The notes under the pieces were generated by a model. The model searched no databases and had not been told where the DNA came from. It saw only the letters and a list, made by a program, of their open reading frames with translations. The position numbers and the translations under genes were made by a program. Below, piece by piece: positions 12,051 to 24,100 of a stretch of DNA of 64,000 nucleotides; position 1 is the first letter of the stretch; the number at the start of each line of letters is the position of its first letter. The stretch covers positions 54,357,959-54,421,958 of the forward strand of contig OZ021726.1 in assembly GCA_963978545.1 (NCBI GenBank). The letters run 5' to 3'. This DNA comes from Linyphia triangularis. Taxonomy: Eukaryota; Arthropoda; Arachnida; Araneae; Linyphiidae.

Positions 12051-13560
12051 TACATTGTATTAATTTTAAATTTTCTTCTTTGAATGGTAAAATACAGTCT
12101 GCTTTACATAAGCTATTTAAATGGAGTTAAGCTGCTATCTCTCATTAGGTTCTACGCTTCGAGAGGATTTTTCAGTGCTAACAATTGAAAAAATCCTCCA
12201 AACAATACCTTATACCAATTTCTTCATATGGATATTAGGCATTACAAAAAAGATTTATTTTACCATTCACTTTTAGTTATAGATGTTTATCGTGTAGGAA
12301 TAATCATGGAATATAATGTTATTATATTCATTGGCCGTAAATCTCGATGTAAATTATATTTCTTCTTATTTTTTTTTATTTTTTTTCGATATCTAAAAGT
12401 TTTCTTTATTCACATTTTTTAAGCCACTCTGTAGTTCTTGAATTCTATATTCTTAAAACTATTGATAAACTGTTGTCCATATCTGAATACTACTTAAAAG
12501 ATTAATTCCCAAATTATGTAGAATCTGTCTTTACTTTTGTGATTTATTAATGGCTTCTGATTACTGGAATCTGATGCTGTTTAATGAAGAAGATGTGGTT
12601 AGTTTTTAGTTTAAAATTATTTCTCGGAATTCAGGTTATTATCCTAGAATCAAGAAAAAGTACAGCTCTGATTTGTTTTTTGATTTATTGTTATAATGAG
12701 CTTGGGAGGTTTATTCTGAAAGTTGTTTGAAGTTTTAAAGGTTACAGGTTGAATTGTTAGCTTGTGGTTAAAGGGAATTGAATGGTTCTGCTCTTATTTG
12801 AAAATTATTAGTATTTTTTTAATTTATGAGAGTTATTTAAAAACATATATTTTTACAAATGGTTAACTAACTTTAGATTAAATATTTGTTTTAAATATGA
12901 ACACTTTAGAGTAGCGAAGTTGATGTAACTTTGTATTCAAATGAACGTTTAGTTGTATTCTAATATAATTCAATAAGTGAAAAATGCGATACAAACAAAC
13001 CATTATATTGTTATGAATTTTCGCAGAGGAAATGGATCCCGCAGTTTTTACAAAACAAAAACTATGCTTGATTTTTCATTTGGTGGCTCATAAATCTTCT
13101 TTAATCTACAATAAACTCACTAGAAGTCTTAAACAAAACCTCCAGTGCGCGAAACTTTGTATACAGCAATAACTCAGGCACAAAGAAAGTAAACAAGAGC
13201 TTAGTTCAAGCCTTCTAGCCTGTATTTGACGAATAAATTTCATAAAACAGAACTTTAAAGAAATATGTACTATGTACAGATAAATAAATAGCATAGATAT
13301 TTTGACGCAGTTTAAGTTATTAGTATTATCTGAAAAAAAGCTATACAAAAAATGAGACCCATCTTCAAATGTTACAATATTACATTCCTTCTTATTATAT
13401 ATTATCTTGTACATAAATATAGAACAATTCATATTTCAAAATCGCAAATGATTAAATTAGAAATTTTACTATCAAGACAATTCAAAATTATATAAGAAAA
13501 TGTAATGAACATCAAACACATTTTTCCCTAACCTTACAAACATAGTCCAAAAGAATACGA
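12051..13560. other. AT-rich non-coding stretch
   Basis: There are open frames of 64 codons on the plus strand near 12,228 and 108 codons on the minus strand at 13,106-13,432. Their translations are Phe/Ile/Leu/Cys-heavy low-complexity strings with no family resemblance. I treat them as chance frames. Confidence 0.6.
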
Positions 13561-13659
13561 TAAACGACACACCAAAATCACAGCTATTGTTACCTACATG
13601 AGTTATGGTTAGATCGCAAGTAACCTTACACACTCTCTGTGAATGCTTTTCTCTTTCAG

Positions 13660-13754
13660 CATCAGACTCCGGGGCAAATCGTGATCAAGAGCCAACTGAC
13701 AATATCATACACACCGAGATAAATCACTCCCTTTTGAGGAGATACAGAAGATAG
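13660..13754 (+). CDS. Candidate terminal coding exon, unknown product
   Basis: A strong acceptor-like sequence, TGCTTTTCTCTTTCAG, ends at 13,659. The sequence after it is open in one frame for about 30 codons and ends at TAG (13,752-13,754). It begins SDSGANRDQEPTDNI and ends HSLLRRYRR: polar, charged and without low complexity, as expected of the C-terminal tail of a protein. The exon would start in mid-codon (two bases, CA, complete a split codon). The local sequence is GC-richer than its surroundings. I found no partner exon, no nearby AATAAA and no family match, so it could also be a chance frame in a conserved non-coding patch. Confidence 0.3.
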
Positions 13755-14044
13755 ATTGTTAAGGGATGATTCTATGCAAAGATAGATGTCCCTAAAAATT
13801 ACCTCATGTATTAGTTTTAATCTTTATAACAGTTATGACGGGTAAGGAAAGTTTAGTGTCTTGCTATGTGATAAATGTCATATTACAATGATTGATTTCT
13901 TTGTGGTCAAAAAAATATTTTAATTATTAAGAAAGACCATTTTCGACACCCTTTTATGACTTCATCGTTTCCCAACTAGGTAATTGTAGTTATTTTTAGA
14001 ATGTGTAGTGTTCAATTTATATTTTATATGTAAACATTCTGCCC

Positions 14045-14215
14045 CTTCATGGCAAAGTTCCTTGGTTCGAATTATAATTTGGTATGGGTACGAATTAAAA
14101 CTTGGTAGCAGAAAGACCTGCTAATTCAGGTTCGGCCTTGTCTTATGACGTAATTATGAAGATGATTGTTTGTGTTAAGCTCTAAAACGTCAGAAGTAAG
14201 ACTACCGGAATTAAA
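14045..14215 (+). repeat. Degenerate SINE-like sequence
   Basis: A B-box-like GGTTCGAATTA near 14,072 follows a GGCAAAGTTCCTT segment that resembles the 'GCCAAAGGTGCC' of the window's SINEs. The sequence ends near ACCGGAATTAAACTAAACT. No clear A box is left, so this is either a strongly decayed SINE or a chance resemblance. Confidence 0.3.
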
Positions 14216-14519
14216 CTAAACTATTAGCAGCTGGTAATATGTTTATTAAGGTTAAAGTACATGTAGTTTTCAGGCAGTTTTATTTGGTGCTGCGCGAATA
14301 TGAGGAGAAGGATAATAGCTGAGATATAGGTATTTTTTTAATCTAACCAAGCTCAAAATAGTAAAGTGTTATTGTAAATGTTGTCGATACAATGTTTCAG
14401 CGCAGCCTTTTAGTCAAAAATCCCCAATGCGAACCTTGCCTAAAAAAATTCCATTAACCGAAAAATATGATTGTTTCATTTTTTTTATGAAGTTAATGTA
14501 AAATTTGCTCGTATAAATT

Positions 14520-14702
14520 ACAGAAATTAACTTATGTGTTACGGAAATTAACTTATATGTTACGGAGACTAACTTATGTCACTGAAATTAACTTATACTG
14601 TAAATAATTAATTTATATAATTCAGAAATTAACTTATACTGTAGAGAATTAACTTACATATTACAGAAATTAACTTATACTATACAGAATTAACTTATAT
14701 TG
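14520..14702 (+). repeat. Minisatellite, ~20-bp unit, 9 copies
   Basis: The core (A)AATTAACTTAT recurs at about 14,525, 14,545, 14,567, 14,585, 14,607, 14,627, 14,646, 14,667 and 14,687, joined by short RTRYTRYA-like linkers such as ACTGTA and GTGTTACGG. Units are diverged, so the array is not recent. Confidence 0.85.
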
Positions 14703-14866
14703 ATTTCGATAAATTGATATGAATAGTATATTTGTCTACAGATAAAATTCAATAGAGTAAAAATGAAAAGAGGTAGTTTAAATCATAGCATATGGTCTAT
14801 TAGAATAAATACTGATATACCGTTTCTTTTACCCAATGCTTCAAGAGCGTTGTCAACTGCATTATT

Positions 14867-15085
14867 CCTTAAGTGTTTCAGAAATATTATCGACATGTTT
14901 ATACCGTTATGAAAGCAACAATAGCGTTTAATTTAACCTCAATGTAGAAGTATTTCGACTAACTTATATGTTTCTAAGTGTTTACCCTAAGTGTTTCAGC
15001 AATATTATCAATATAATGTACATGTTTATACCGTTATGAAAGTAACAATTGAATTTTATTTAACTTCAATGTAGAAGTATTTTCG
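14867..15085 (+). repeat. Two-copy tandem duplication (~117-bp period)
   Basis: Copy 1 starts CCTTAAGTGTTTCAG (14,867) and copy 2 starts CCCTAAGTGTTTCAG (14,984). Both continue through CATGTTTATACCGTTATGAAAG and end in CAATGTAGAAGTATTT. Copy 2 carries a small insertion (ATATAATGTA). No coding potential is seen. Confidence 0.85.
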
Positions 15086-16297
15086 GGTTGGTAAAGAATA
15101 TATATAAAGATACGGTGTAGGTTCTTAAAATGCTAACGCATTGAATACATTACGCAAGAAAAGTTTCAAAGAACAAAGGATATAGTGAAGATCCTCCATT
15201 AAATACGTTAAGCAATCCTTTTTTGTTAAAATGATTTTCAAAAGAATTCAGTCCCATATTATATTGAGAATGATATTTTAATTGGATAAGGATTTTTCTT
15301 TAATGAATTTCTCGATGATCGAAGTGAAATAGTTAAAATTTGTGAATTTTCACCAGCCTCTTTTTTTTTTTCTTCAGAAATCTAATTCTATATTTTTAAA
15401 ATTTCAAATATGGTAAGCAATCTATAAACTTTTTACAAGATACTTTTTGGTTAGAATAAATAATAGCGATCAATTTCTCGTTGGAGTAACTAAAAAATCG
15501 TAAGAAAATGTAAATTATATAAAAAACACATTAAATTTTAATCATATAAGGAAAGTAAGACGAACCAGTTAAATTCAATTACTTGAAATGAAATAAATTC
15601 TTTAATCGTCAAATTATATTATTTTTAAAACAGGATATTTTTTCGAATTTAAATGGCTTATTTTTCCTCATTATACTTTAGATTTCTACCATTAATAGAC
15701 GAATTCACAAATAATTTAAAAGTCGAAGCAGTATTTTAAAAAGTAAGTAACCTATCAACTTGTCATTGCAACTGTAATAAATAAGAACTCAATTTCTAAA
15801 CACTAACTTCCTATTTTATCTCATTAGTTTAGTGAGTTACAAGTGATAGAAGAAAAATATTAGGATATCAATTTAATTTTTAAATTCTTTTTCATACACA
15901 AATGAAGGTAATGATGTATTTTGATTGATAAATTAATTTAATGATGTCTCAGATATGTCTTTCTGCATATAAATACTTTGAAAATAGTTCTTAAACTTTC
16001 TTCGAAGAATTTTTTTTTTTTTTTTAAATATATTATTTAAACATTAACCCATGAGAAATTATTTTTTGTTTCTACTTCATAGAGAAATTACGAAATTTTC
16101 AGAAAAATAAAATTATTCACCTCATTTCTTAATGCATACTGTTCTGCTGACTAATGATTTAATAGCGAAATATAAAAAAGAAAAGAAAAGAAAACAATAG
16201 CGTCATTAAACTACAATCCGAATTAATAATTTTTTATTTATTAAAACTTGGTGATGCAATTTTTAATTGACTTTAACCAAGACGGAATTATCAAGAT

Positions 16298-16298
<1 letters not shown>
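15086..16298. other. AT-rich non-coding stretch
   Basis: I see no gene, only poly-T runs near 15,360-15,373 and 16,010-16,025. Confidence 0.65.

Positions 16299-16351
<53 letters not shown>
16299..16351 (+). repeat. Poly-T run of 53
   Basis: This is the longest homopolymer in the window. It lies about 60 bp before a SINE and is not that element's own tail, which lies on the other side. It may be the poly-A tail of an older minus-strand retroposed copy. Confidence 0.95.
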
Positions 16352-16352
<1 letters not shown>

Positions 16353-16410
16353 TATGAGTATATGAATGCTGTGAACTAAGTTTACTAATTTTTTTTTTTT
16401 ACAAAATTTT

Positions 16411-16582
16411 CGGTCCATCTGATGGCTGAGGGGTTAGTTTTTGGCCTTGAATGCCAAAGGTTCCAGATTCGAATCCTGGGCTAGGCAATGATGTTCATTG
16501 TGGCTCGGAGTCCACGTTAAGCTGTAGGTCTCTTTCTTATTAGCTTTTTATGGATAAAATAAGCTTACAAACCAAACGGAAA
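16411..16582 (+). repeat. tRNA-derived SINE, family 2
   Basis: The A-box region is GATGGCTGAGGGGTTAG (about 16,421) and the B box GATTCGAATCC (16,466-16,476). The body carries the family signature GAGTCCACGTTAAGCTGTAG and ends near ACAAACCAAACGGAAATCG. Copies with the same body occur at 39.42 and 49.09 kb. The tail module seen at 39.6 kb is missing here. Confidence 0.85.
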
Positions 16583-16631
16583 TCGTATCAATTGGAGCCA
16601 AAACAATAGTCATTTTGTTGAATGATGTTTT

Positions 16632-17097
16632 AAAAGTTTCTTAAGAGGAAGTTCTAGTAAGAATAATTCCTTATACCCTCTATGTTAAGATTTTCTAGCC
16701 CATTGCATTTAGAAACTACTTTGTATAAAACCTGGAAATTTGGTGAGTAGGTACGAAAATGATCATTTAATGAAATGACATAAATTAAAAACACGAAAAT
16801 AGCGTTTAATATATTTTATTTTATATCTGAAATCCTTTCGTCCATATACATATGCAGTAGCTCCACCTGGTTATGTTTTTCTTTTTTTGATATTTTAAAT
16901 TTCATTTATAATAGACAGACATCAAATGAAAAGAATTATGTCATTTCATTAACTGATCTTTTTCGTACCTACTCACTACTCATCTAATTTCAAGGTTTCA
17001 TACAAAGTAGTTTCTAAATGCACTGGGCTAGATGATTGTAACATAGCGAGTATAGGGAATGATCCTTGCTATGACTTAGCTCTTAAACTGAGACCTA
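16632..17097. repeat. Foldback element with ~160-bp arms
   Basis: The left arm includes GCATTTAGAAACTACTTTGT (about 16,704) and GTGAGTAGGTACGAAAA. The right arm reads back as the same sequence (ACAAAGTAGTTTCTAAATGC at about 17,002). The central 90 bp of each arm matches almost perfectly. The outer 60-70 bp match with more substitutions (CTCTATGTTA... versus CGCTATGTTAC...). A spacer of about 140 bp separates the arms. There is no coding frame. It looks like a foldback or MITE-type transposon and would form a long hairpin if transcribed. Confidence 0.8.
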
Positions 17098-19120
17098 GTG
17101 TCATTTCAGTTTAATATCTTACCGCATGAATTTCTTCAATTTTATACCATTGAAATTTCACTTGCATCTAATGAAGATTACACACATGATGTCCCTCTTT
17201 ATACTAGTTAAGGTTAAAAAATCCGTACAAACAGTTTTAACTTCTACTCCTTAATGAAGTAAGTCGAGGTTTATCCAGGGGCTTTACCCATCTTTCTGGA
17301 GACAATATTCTCGGTCGAAACCCCTGTTCGCTAATTACAAATTTTATATAGCTCTTATAAGCTCTGTAAGAAGATGAAGTCAATTGAATACCCCTCATGG
17401 GAATATTTGCATGGGGGTGCAAGACTAGATTTTTATCAAAATCATTCATTTTTTAAGAAATGTTAATTAATAATTATGCATTATAAATGATACTCTTTGA
17501 GAATAGTTAAAATTCAAGGTATATATTTTTGAAAGCGTAATCCTGTAAAGAGAAAAAAATTACAAAATAGTAAAAATATTAAAATATATATTTTTAACGA
17601 TTTTTTTTATCATCCAACTAGTACTCAAGGCCCTCAAGAGACAGTGTTTAGAATAGAGGAACTCGAAGATGCAAAAATACAGCAGTGCAAATTTTTTATT
17701 TATTTCTTAAAAGTTTCGGATATAATGAGAAAAAAAAAAAAAAAAAAAAACTCAAAATGAATCACGAAAATTGTATTGGAATATGTTAAATTGAATTCTA
17801 AAAATAGATTTCAAGATAGTTTATCTGATGAATTAAAAAACAAAACATTTTCCTAGAATTTTGAGAACTACATAGGAAATGATTATACATTAAAAGGAAT
17901 AAATACTTCTACTCATCACCCTCTAATTAGATTTTTAATTAATAGATTTTTATAAATAATCATAGACAAAAAGCGCCAGAAAATCGTCACGCAAGTAGCT
18001 ATAAAAACGACACAGGAGGAAAGGAAAAAAAAAGAGACTAAATTAATGGGAAAAAATGCTCATTGTAACATAAATGTATAAACGGCATATGTGCTTTTTT
18101 TTTTTTATCTTGGAATTTACATTTTTTTTTTAAATTTTCAAGAGCCAGGGGGGTGCAAGTGCACCTCCTTGCACCCTCCTATGGGTGACCATGATACTCC
18201 TCCTCCCCTATCTATGTTATGTAATAGGTTGCCCATGATTCAAAAAATTTTGATCTTTGTGTGAAGTTACCCATATATATCTCTATGGTGATTGTTAAGA
18301 CTTCTTTGACTTCAAGTCAATAAAGAAGCTAGAATTATCCAGGAGTTGCAATTAGCGATCATTGGCCAAACCATTAGATATGCCTTATGAAATACCTTTT
18401 CAAGATGAGTTCAAATTTCAAAGTCAAATTGAAACTTTCAACGGAAGTACCGAAAATTATGACAAGAAATTAGTTTTTTTACTCAAAAATTTTAAATTGC
18501 AAAGGCTACAGACTTGAGCCATATCAGTTTGAAGGTAAAATAAAAATTAATAGATTTTTATAAATTCATGAAAACACTTTTTAGCCGTAACGGAACAAAA
18601 GCATTACCACTTCTATAAAACTAGAGAACATGTGCTTAAAATTTATCTCCCTAAAACTACCTTTTAAATTTAACACAAAAATAAAAATATTCCGTAATAA
18701 AGCAGAATTTACATGAAAGATTAAGTATTTATTTTGTTCTTTTCATAATTTCTATGCGCCATTAAAAATTCTTGTTTTTGGAATTATATGATAAACCTAA
18801 TTTCCTTATTTGAGTAAAAATTTCCATAATTCAATAAACTAAGATAGATCTATTTGATATTGAAAATAAATATCCCTTATATTGTAAATAAAATGGGATC
18901 TGAATGAAGCTGATGAATGGAATATAAATAGATGTTTATACCTAAAAACCATTCTACGAAATTTATTTTTAATGTTCAAATAATAAACGACAGGGACATG
19001 CGATTGCACTTCCTTTAAAAAAATTTTTAAAAAAAATAGAAATGCTGAAAGTTCCGTCAAGTTCAACTGATTCCCTTTGATAGAATGCATCCAACATTTC
19101 TTTCCAAAATCTTTTATCTG
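17098..19120. other. Non-coding stretch with small palindromic patches
   Basis: A 70-codon minus-strand frame at 17,237-17,449 resembles no family. A GC-rich patch at 18,146-18,190 contains GGTGCAAGTGCACC and a second TTGCACCC. The related string TGCACCCCCATG is read on the minus strand near 17,412, suggesting ends of a decayed element. TTAATAGATTTTTATAAAT occurs at about 17,938 and again at about 18,549. A poly-A run lies at 17,728-17,750. Confidence 0.45.
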
Positions 19121-19279
19121 CGATTCATAGAATTTCAGAAAGGTTCTCTGGCCAACTCTGACGTCCTAATTCAATTCAGATAAGTCTACTCTTTCAAAAC
19201 AAAATAGTGTCCTCTTATACTTCCTATAAAATCCATTTCATTAGGCCCACCCTACTTACTGGAAAAGACCTAAATAGAT

Positions 19280-19555
19280 AGATCACAGCGGAGACTGACA
19301 TGCCCATACATTCTCCACCTAATGGATACGTCGACGTTGTTCTGCAAGCAAAATCTCGCCAAAAAATATCCTACAGAAACTTTTTACGCCATTGCATCTG
19401 TGGATCAAGGCTTTGTGATAAAAGAACAGGTTTCGTAAGTTTGCGTCACAGGAAGATGGCTATCAAAGTGACGTCACAGGACATGTTCGATGAATACATT
19501 CCATACGAGAGGGAATGACATGGAACTCTTTGGGAAGACGTAACAAATATTAAAA
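19280..19555 (+). pseudogene. Possible decayed coding fragment, unknown
   Basis: A frame starting at ATG 19,322 (MDTSTLFCKQNLAKKYP...) is open for 37 codons and includes TFYAIASVDQGFVIKEQVS. It stops at the TAA inside a donor-like GTAAGT (19,435). In a second frame the following DNA reads KFASQEDGYQSDVTGHVR, then a stop, then IHSIREGMTWNSLGRRNKY. The run of ordinary-looking residues over three pieces suggests a frameshifted gene or transposon relic, or an exon ending at 19,434. I recognise no family. A perfect TGACGTCA lies at 19,469-19,476. Confidence 0.25.
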
Positions 19556-20690
19556 CATTCAATGCTCATTTTGGTACTAATATGTGTCTTCGTATAAAGC
19601 TAAATGGTTTCAACTATTATTAGCGTTTTTTTCATTATTAAGCTAATATTTAATTTATCTGACTCCATTTTAATTACATTATAGTTTGTTAAAAAGAAAC
19701 TTGTATTTTTTAAAAAAAGATACGTTTCTATGTTACTTAAAAATAAACGTAAGACAAATTCTATACGAAGAAATGTATCATTTGATTGCTGTGTTAGCTG
19801 GATACAATTCTGACTACTATAAAAATTGCCAAATAAAAAGCAAGCAAAGCGAAAAAAAAAAAAAAGAAGAAGAAAAAATATATATATATATATATATTTT
19901 AAGTGTTACCGTGTAATATAATTTAGTAAATTGTTTCCTCACGTATGCTTTTTAAAAATGTCTAACAACTATAATTGAGCAAACATTTTTGTTTTATGAA
20001 ACAAACTCGGTTAAATTGTTGAACAAAATTTGAGAACAATTCAGTACTAGTAAGGAAAATCACGATTCCAATCTTAAAAATGATCTAAAACATCAAGTAC
20101 ATAAATCATTATATATAGGCACCAACCAGTGCTGGTAATTGGAGCTAAAACGTCCAATAAAGAAGTGGCAATACTTTTTCATTTTGGCGAAATTGCCATA
20201 AAAACTAGCAGTGTGAAAGTGAGGGATCACTGGATATTTAAAAGAAAGAATATGAGTAGATTTAAAAGGGTTAAAATGTGTTACTTTTCTCACATAGGAA
20301 AAACACTTTTGGACTGTTTCTATTTTCCATCATCTTCAACATCTTGCAAATGTTTAAAAACTCACTTTGATCTTAATTTCCCTGGATCCGGGAAACACAA
20401 CTACGTTATGAAACCCACATTTGATCAATGTAGCGAATATTGCGTAAAGTCTTTTAAAAAAATTTCTACAACATTTTCGAAAAGTTGATGAATGTAGCAG
20501 TGCAAAAAGTTTTGTCATGTGATGAAAAACGTAGCGAAAATATAGAAATAAAAGAACTTCAAAGAATTCTAAAGGGTTTTTTTGTACACCATTACAAAAT
20601 ATATAAAATAATCAATGCATAATTCATAAAAATGTATTACGTTCATAAAAATTGACCCATTATAAGTCATATCCTCTACGAGAGACTTGT
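19556..20690. other. AT-rich stretch with one unexplained 119-codon frame
   Basis: A plus-strand frame from ATG 20,129 to 20,488 is open for 119 codons and holds several cysteines (SSSTSCKCLKTHFDL, QCSEYCVKSFKKI). It is long for AT-rich DNA, but codon and residue use do not suggest a known protein, and there is no promoter or partner exon. A short TA run lies at 19,880-19,898. I leave it as unassigned. Confidence 0.3.
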
Positions 20691-20696
20691 CCTAAG

Positions 20697-21170
20697 TAAC
20701 ACTTATCAGTTGTGACGTCAGTAAGCAACCATGGCGACACTGGAAGACCTTCCCATTAAACGGGATAAATATTCGAGAACCACCCAGATCTGCCAGCATT
20801 GACCGCGAAATCAAGATACATGGCATAAAATCTATTCCTCTCCATAAAAATGCCTGGTTTTATATCTATATCAGGCACTGCACTCGACTTCCCATTGGTT
20901 GGATTTATGTCTTGTTGATGTCGTGACACAGATCGAGAGGTTGACGATATTTCACTCTTAAATCATCGACGATGGGAATGGATTGCCTTTTGTTAAGTTA
21001 TCGGGTAAGAGGAGCTACTTTGCCCGGTGATAAAAGTAAACGAAGCGGAAATCGATGCCAAATGTTGTTGGAAGTTAAAGAAATTTATGCTGCTTCAGAC
21101 GGTGAATTGTACCTGATAAGAAACCATACTTGTAATGAGGGTAAACTTGTGCTGCGTTTCTAGAAAGAAG
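20697..21170. other. GC-richer island, unidentified
   Basis: The plus strand has a 76-codon frame without an internal start at 20,697-20,927 (…ASIDREIKIHGIKSIP, RHCTRLPIGWIYVLLMS). A second, 63 codons, runs from ATG 20,972 to 21,163. A CAACCATGGCG start context at about 20,724 opens only 24 codons. The minus strand of the same region is also partly open (KPGIFMERNRFYAMYLDF). Frames overlapping on both strands argue for a GC effect rather than coding. I recognise nothing. Confidence 0.3.
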
Positions 21171-21598
21171 CAAAAGTATCGAAATAAGTTGAGTATCGAA
21201 AAATTATCGAATTAAGTTGAAAAATATTTGTTTTACTTTGCGATTTTAAAGTTTTTCAAATCATGGCGACCAAAGTTTTCCAATTTAATTAGTCTGACAT
21301 ATTCTTTGGGGCATTTATACAAATGATGGATTCTTGATACTTAATACAGCGGCATTGATAGTTGCTATAATTCAATTTACACGGCAATATTTCCTTTGTT
21401 TCTAGCATTGCCTCATATGACCAACTATAAGCTCGAAGGTTATCAATATCGCAAAGCTCAGTCAAGTATAGAACTTTATAGAGAGTTTTTAAATGTGGCT
21501 TGTCAAGGTAAATGACTCACAAGAATTTCCTATATATATATAAACATACATAAATAACAAAGGAACAAAAATGAAATTACAAATGTAAAATCAAAAAC

Positions 21599-22079
21599 AT
21601 GAAAACAAAAGATTCCCATAACTCAGCTGATTTTCTAGATTTGCTTATCACCGTCGACAAAAATGGTTCTACTCTTGATTTATTTGACAAACGCAATTCG
21701 TTTAATTTCAAAGTCAACAAGCTCATTTTCTGGAATTCCAATGTTTTGTATTACAGTCTAAAGAAATGTTATTCGTTCTCAAGTACTTAGATTAAAATGT
21801 ATTTGCAACAAAAGAGAAAATTTTAATAAACAACTTAATGCCTCGCTAAGACACTGTTGGCTGACTATACCCCCATAAATTTTATTGAGTATAATTATAA
21901 CCAGGCGAATTCCCTCCAAACAACCCATTCTTAACAATGTTTTTCAAAATAGCTTTCAAGCATCCTTGACGTCACGCACTCGTTTATTATTATCTTTTTT
22001 TGAGACTAAAAATTCTTCCTGGCTTCTTTTGGCAACAATGTTTATTGCAAATTTTTCAAATAAAAATACAAAAGCATAG
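21599..22079 (+). pseudogene. Penelope-like reverse-transcriptase C-terminal fragment
   Basis: The frame 21,599-21,730 reads SADFLDLLITVDKNGS, then LDLFDKRNSFNFKVNKL. This is like the 'hFLDLxIxxDxxG...hYDKRxxFxFxV' segment downstream of the catalytic core in Penelope-related reverse transcriptases. After a frameshift, about 21,741-21,850 reads RSQVLRLKCICNKRENF, matching the usual 'RSQxLRhxRIC...F' segment. The same frame continues past a stop to about 22,079. The catalytic core itself is not present. The assignment to Penelope-like elements is from memory of family motifs and could be a related RT class. Confidence 0.5.
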
Positions 22080-22298
22080 TTTCAATCTGAAGATTTTTTC
22101 AGTTTCCTCCATTTTGGTTCGTAAGTTTTTAGCATGTTTCTTGTTTTTTTTCTTCTTTTTTTCTTCTCTTGAGCTTTTGGGGTTGGGACATTCGAAAGAA
22201 TGTCTGCAGAAAAAGCTCTTGGTTTTAAATGGTTTTGGAAATTTGGGTCAATCCCCTGATGAAATTCCAAATTTCTGCCGTTTCCTTTCTTTTCATTT

Positions 22299-23028
<730 letters not shown>

Positions 23029-23237
23029 AGTTTCTATGGTTATCGTGAGGTTTCTGCCAAATAATTGGCGTTGAAATAGTTGGGGTTGGTAGACCATTGC
23101 CACATTCCGTACAGGTTGGCGTGATTCGCCAAAAACTTGCAAATCTGGTTTCCGCTCCTGCATTTTAAGCCAAGATGTTTGCGAAGCTATGACGTCACAT
23201 TCAATACCAGTGGAATGAATCGTTTTCTCGCCAACGT
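23029..23237 (-). CDS. Candidate internal exon, unknown product
   Basis: On the minus strand an acceptor-like TTACCTTGCTAG ends before 23,237. The sequence is then open for 69 codons (DVGEKTIHSTGIECDVI..., ...NLTITIET) to a good donor, ACT|GTAAGAAC, at 23,029. Composition is clearly GC-richer than the surroundings and the residue mix is ordinary. The same frame stays open beyond the donor to 22,933. No domain is recognised. A CRE palindrome lies inside it, so a regulatory island is the alternative. Confidence 0.25.
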
Positions 23238-23439
23238 CTAGCAAGGTAACTTTGATTGCAAATTTTAAAAAAAAAAGCGTATTGAGCAGAAGTTTTTCTG
23301 TTTATGGTCTTTTCGAAACATTTAGAATTAAATAAATAAAAAAATAAAAAAAAAAATGCAGGAACTGTCCATTAAGTAATTTCTCGTAAAAAATTTTAAT
23401 GTTACATTTTACAAATATAATTCTTCGATTTCCTTCGAA

Positions 23440-24100
23440 GAAATTTATCATTCACAAAACGGAAGCAGCAATTCGCTATCAAGTTTACACCAGAACTCTA
23501 GTTGTACCAATTCGATTTCCTCCTCAAGCAAATTTGCATAGGTTGGCGACTTTCCACAACTTTACAGAAACAATCTAAATAAAGCAGAACTTTTACCATC
23601 TTCTTTAGAACACATATTTCCTTTACCAAATGAAAAGCTTGTTAGTTATAGAATAAAATATAAGTTTAAAAAATACTTACATTATATATAATTATTTACG
23701 AAATACCGTTCGCAAATAATAAACTTTACGACAATATACTCTGTAATAGTTACACCAGAACTTTATTTTAAACCTATATAATTTAGAATTGTTTAAAATT
23801 TCCCTCAAGATATTACATCTAATAAAACACAAAAAATATAATAGTAAAAGTTCTATCTCCAAAGTCTACTTTGTCGGTGATGAATTGGCGACGCAGGCAG
23901 CTATTAGTGTTAATTGGAGCGGAAATCCGATGGAATAGATCCCAAAGGTAACTCCAATTAATTACTCGACGCAAGTCACGTATAGGGATGACGTGGTATA
24001 CCGCCAAGAACCTCTTTAATTGGCGATCACCGTTAATCGCCGGTCTGAGCTCATCAAATCGTATTTCGTCGTTAATTTATTTATGGCCTTTTAACCTTGT
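23440..24100. promoter_or_regulatory. GC-richer islands with homeodomain/POU-type motifs
   Basis: ATTTGCATA (octamer-like) lies near 23,530. TTAATTGG or its complement recurs at about 23,910, 23,955 and 24,016. A short hairpin (TTCTTCGA...TCGAAGAA) lies near 23,422. No frame looks coding. This could be conserved regulatory DNA, though motifs of this kind are common by chance in AT-rich sequence. Confidence 0.2.

Noticed and set aside
13106..13432. 108-codon minus frame
   Set aside because: Composition-driven Phe/Ile/Cys/Ser string with no motifs; no splice sites that improve it.
20129..20488. 119-codon frame as a small Cys-containing protein
   Set aside because: No signal peptide, no regular cysteine spacing and no family resemblance; surrounded by AT-rich DNA. 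Kept only as an unexplained frame.
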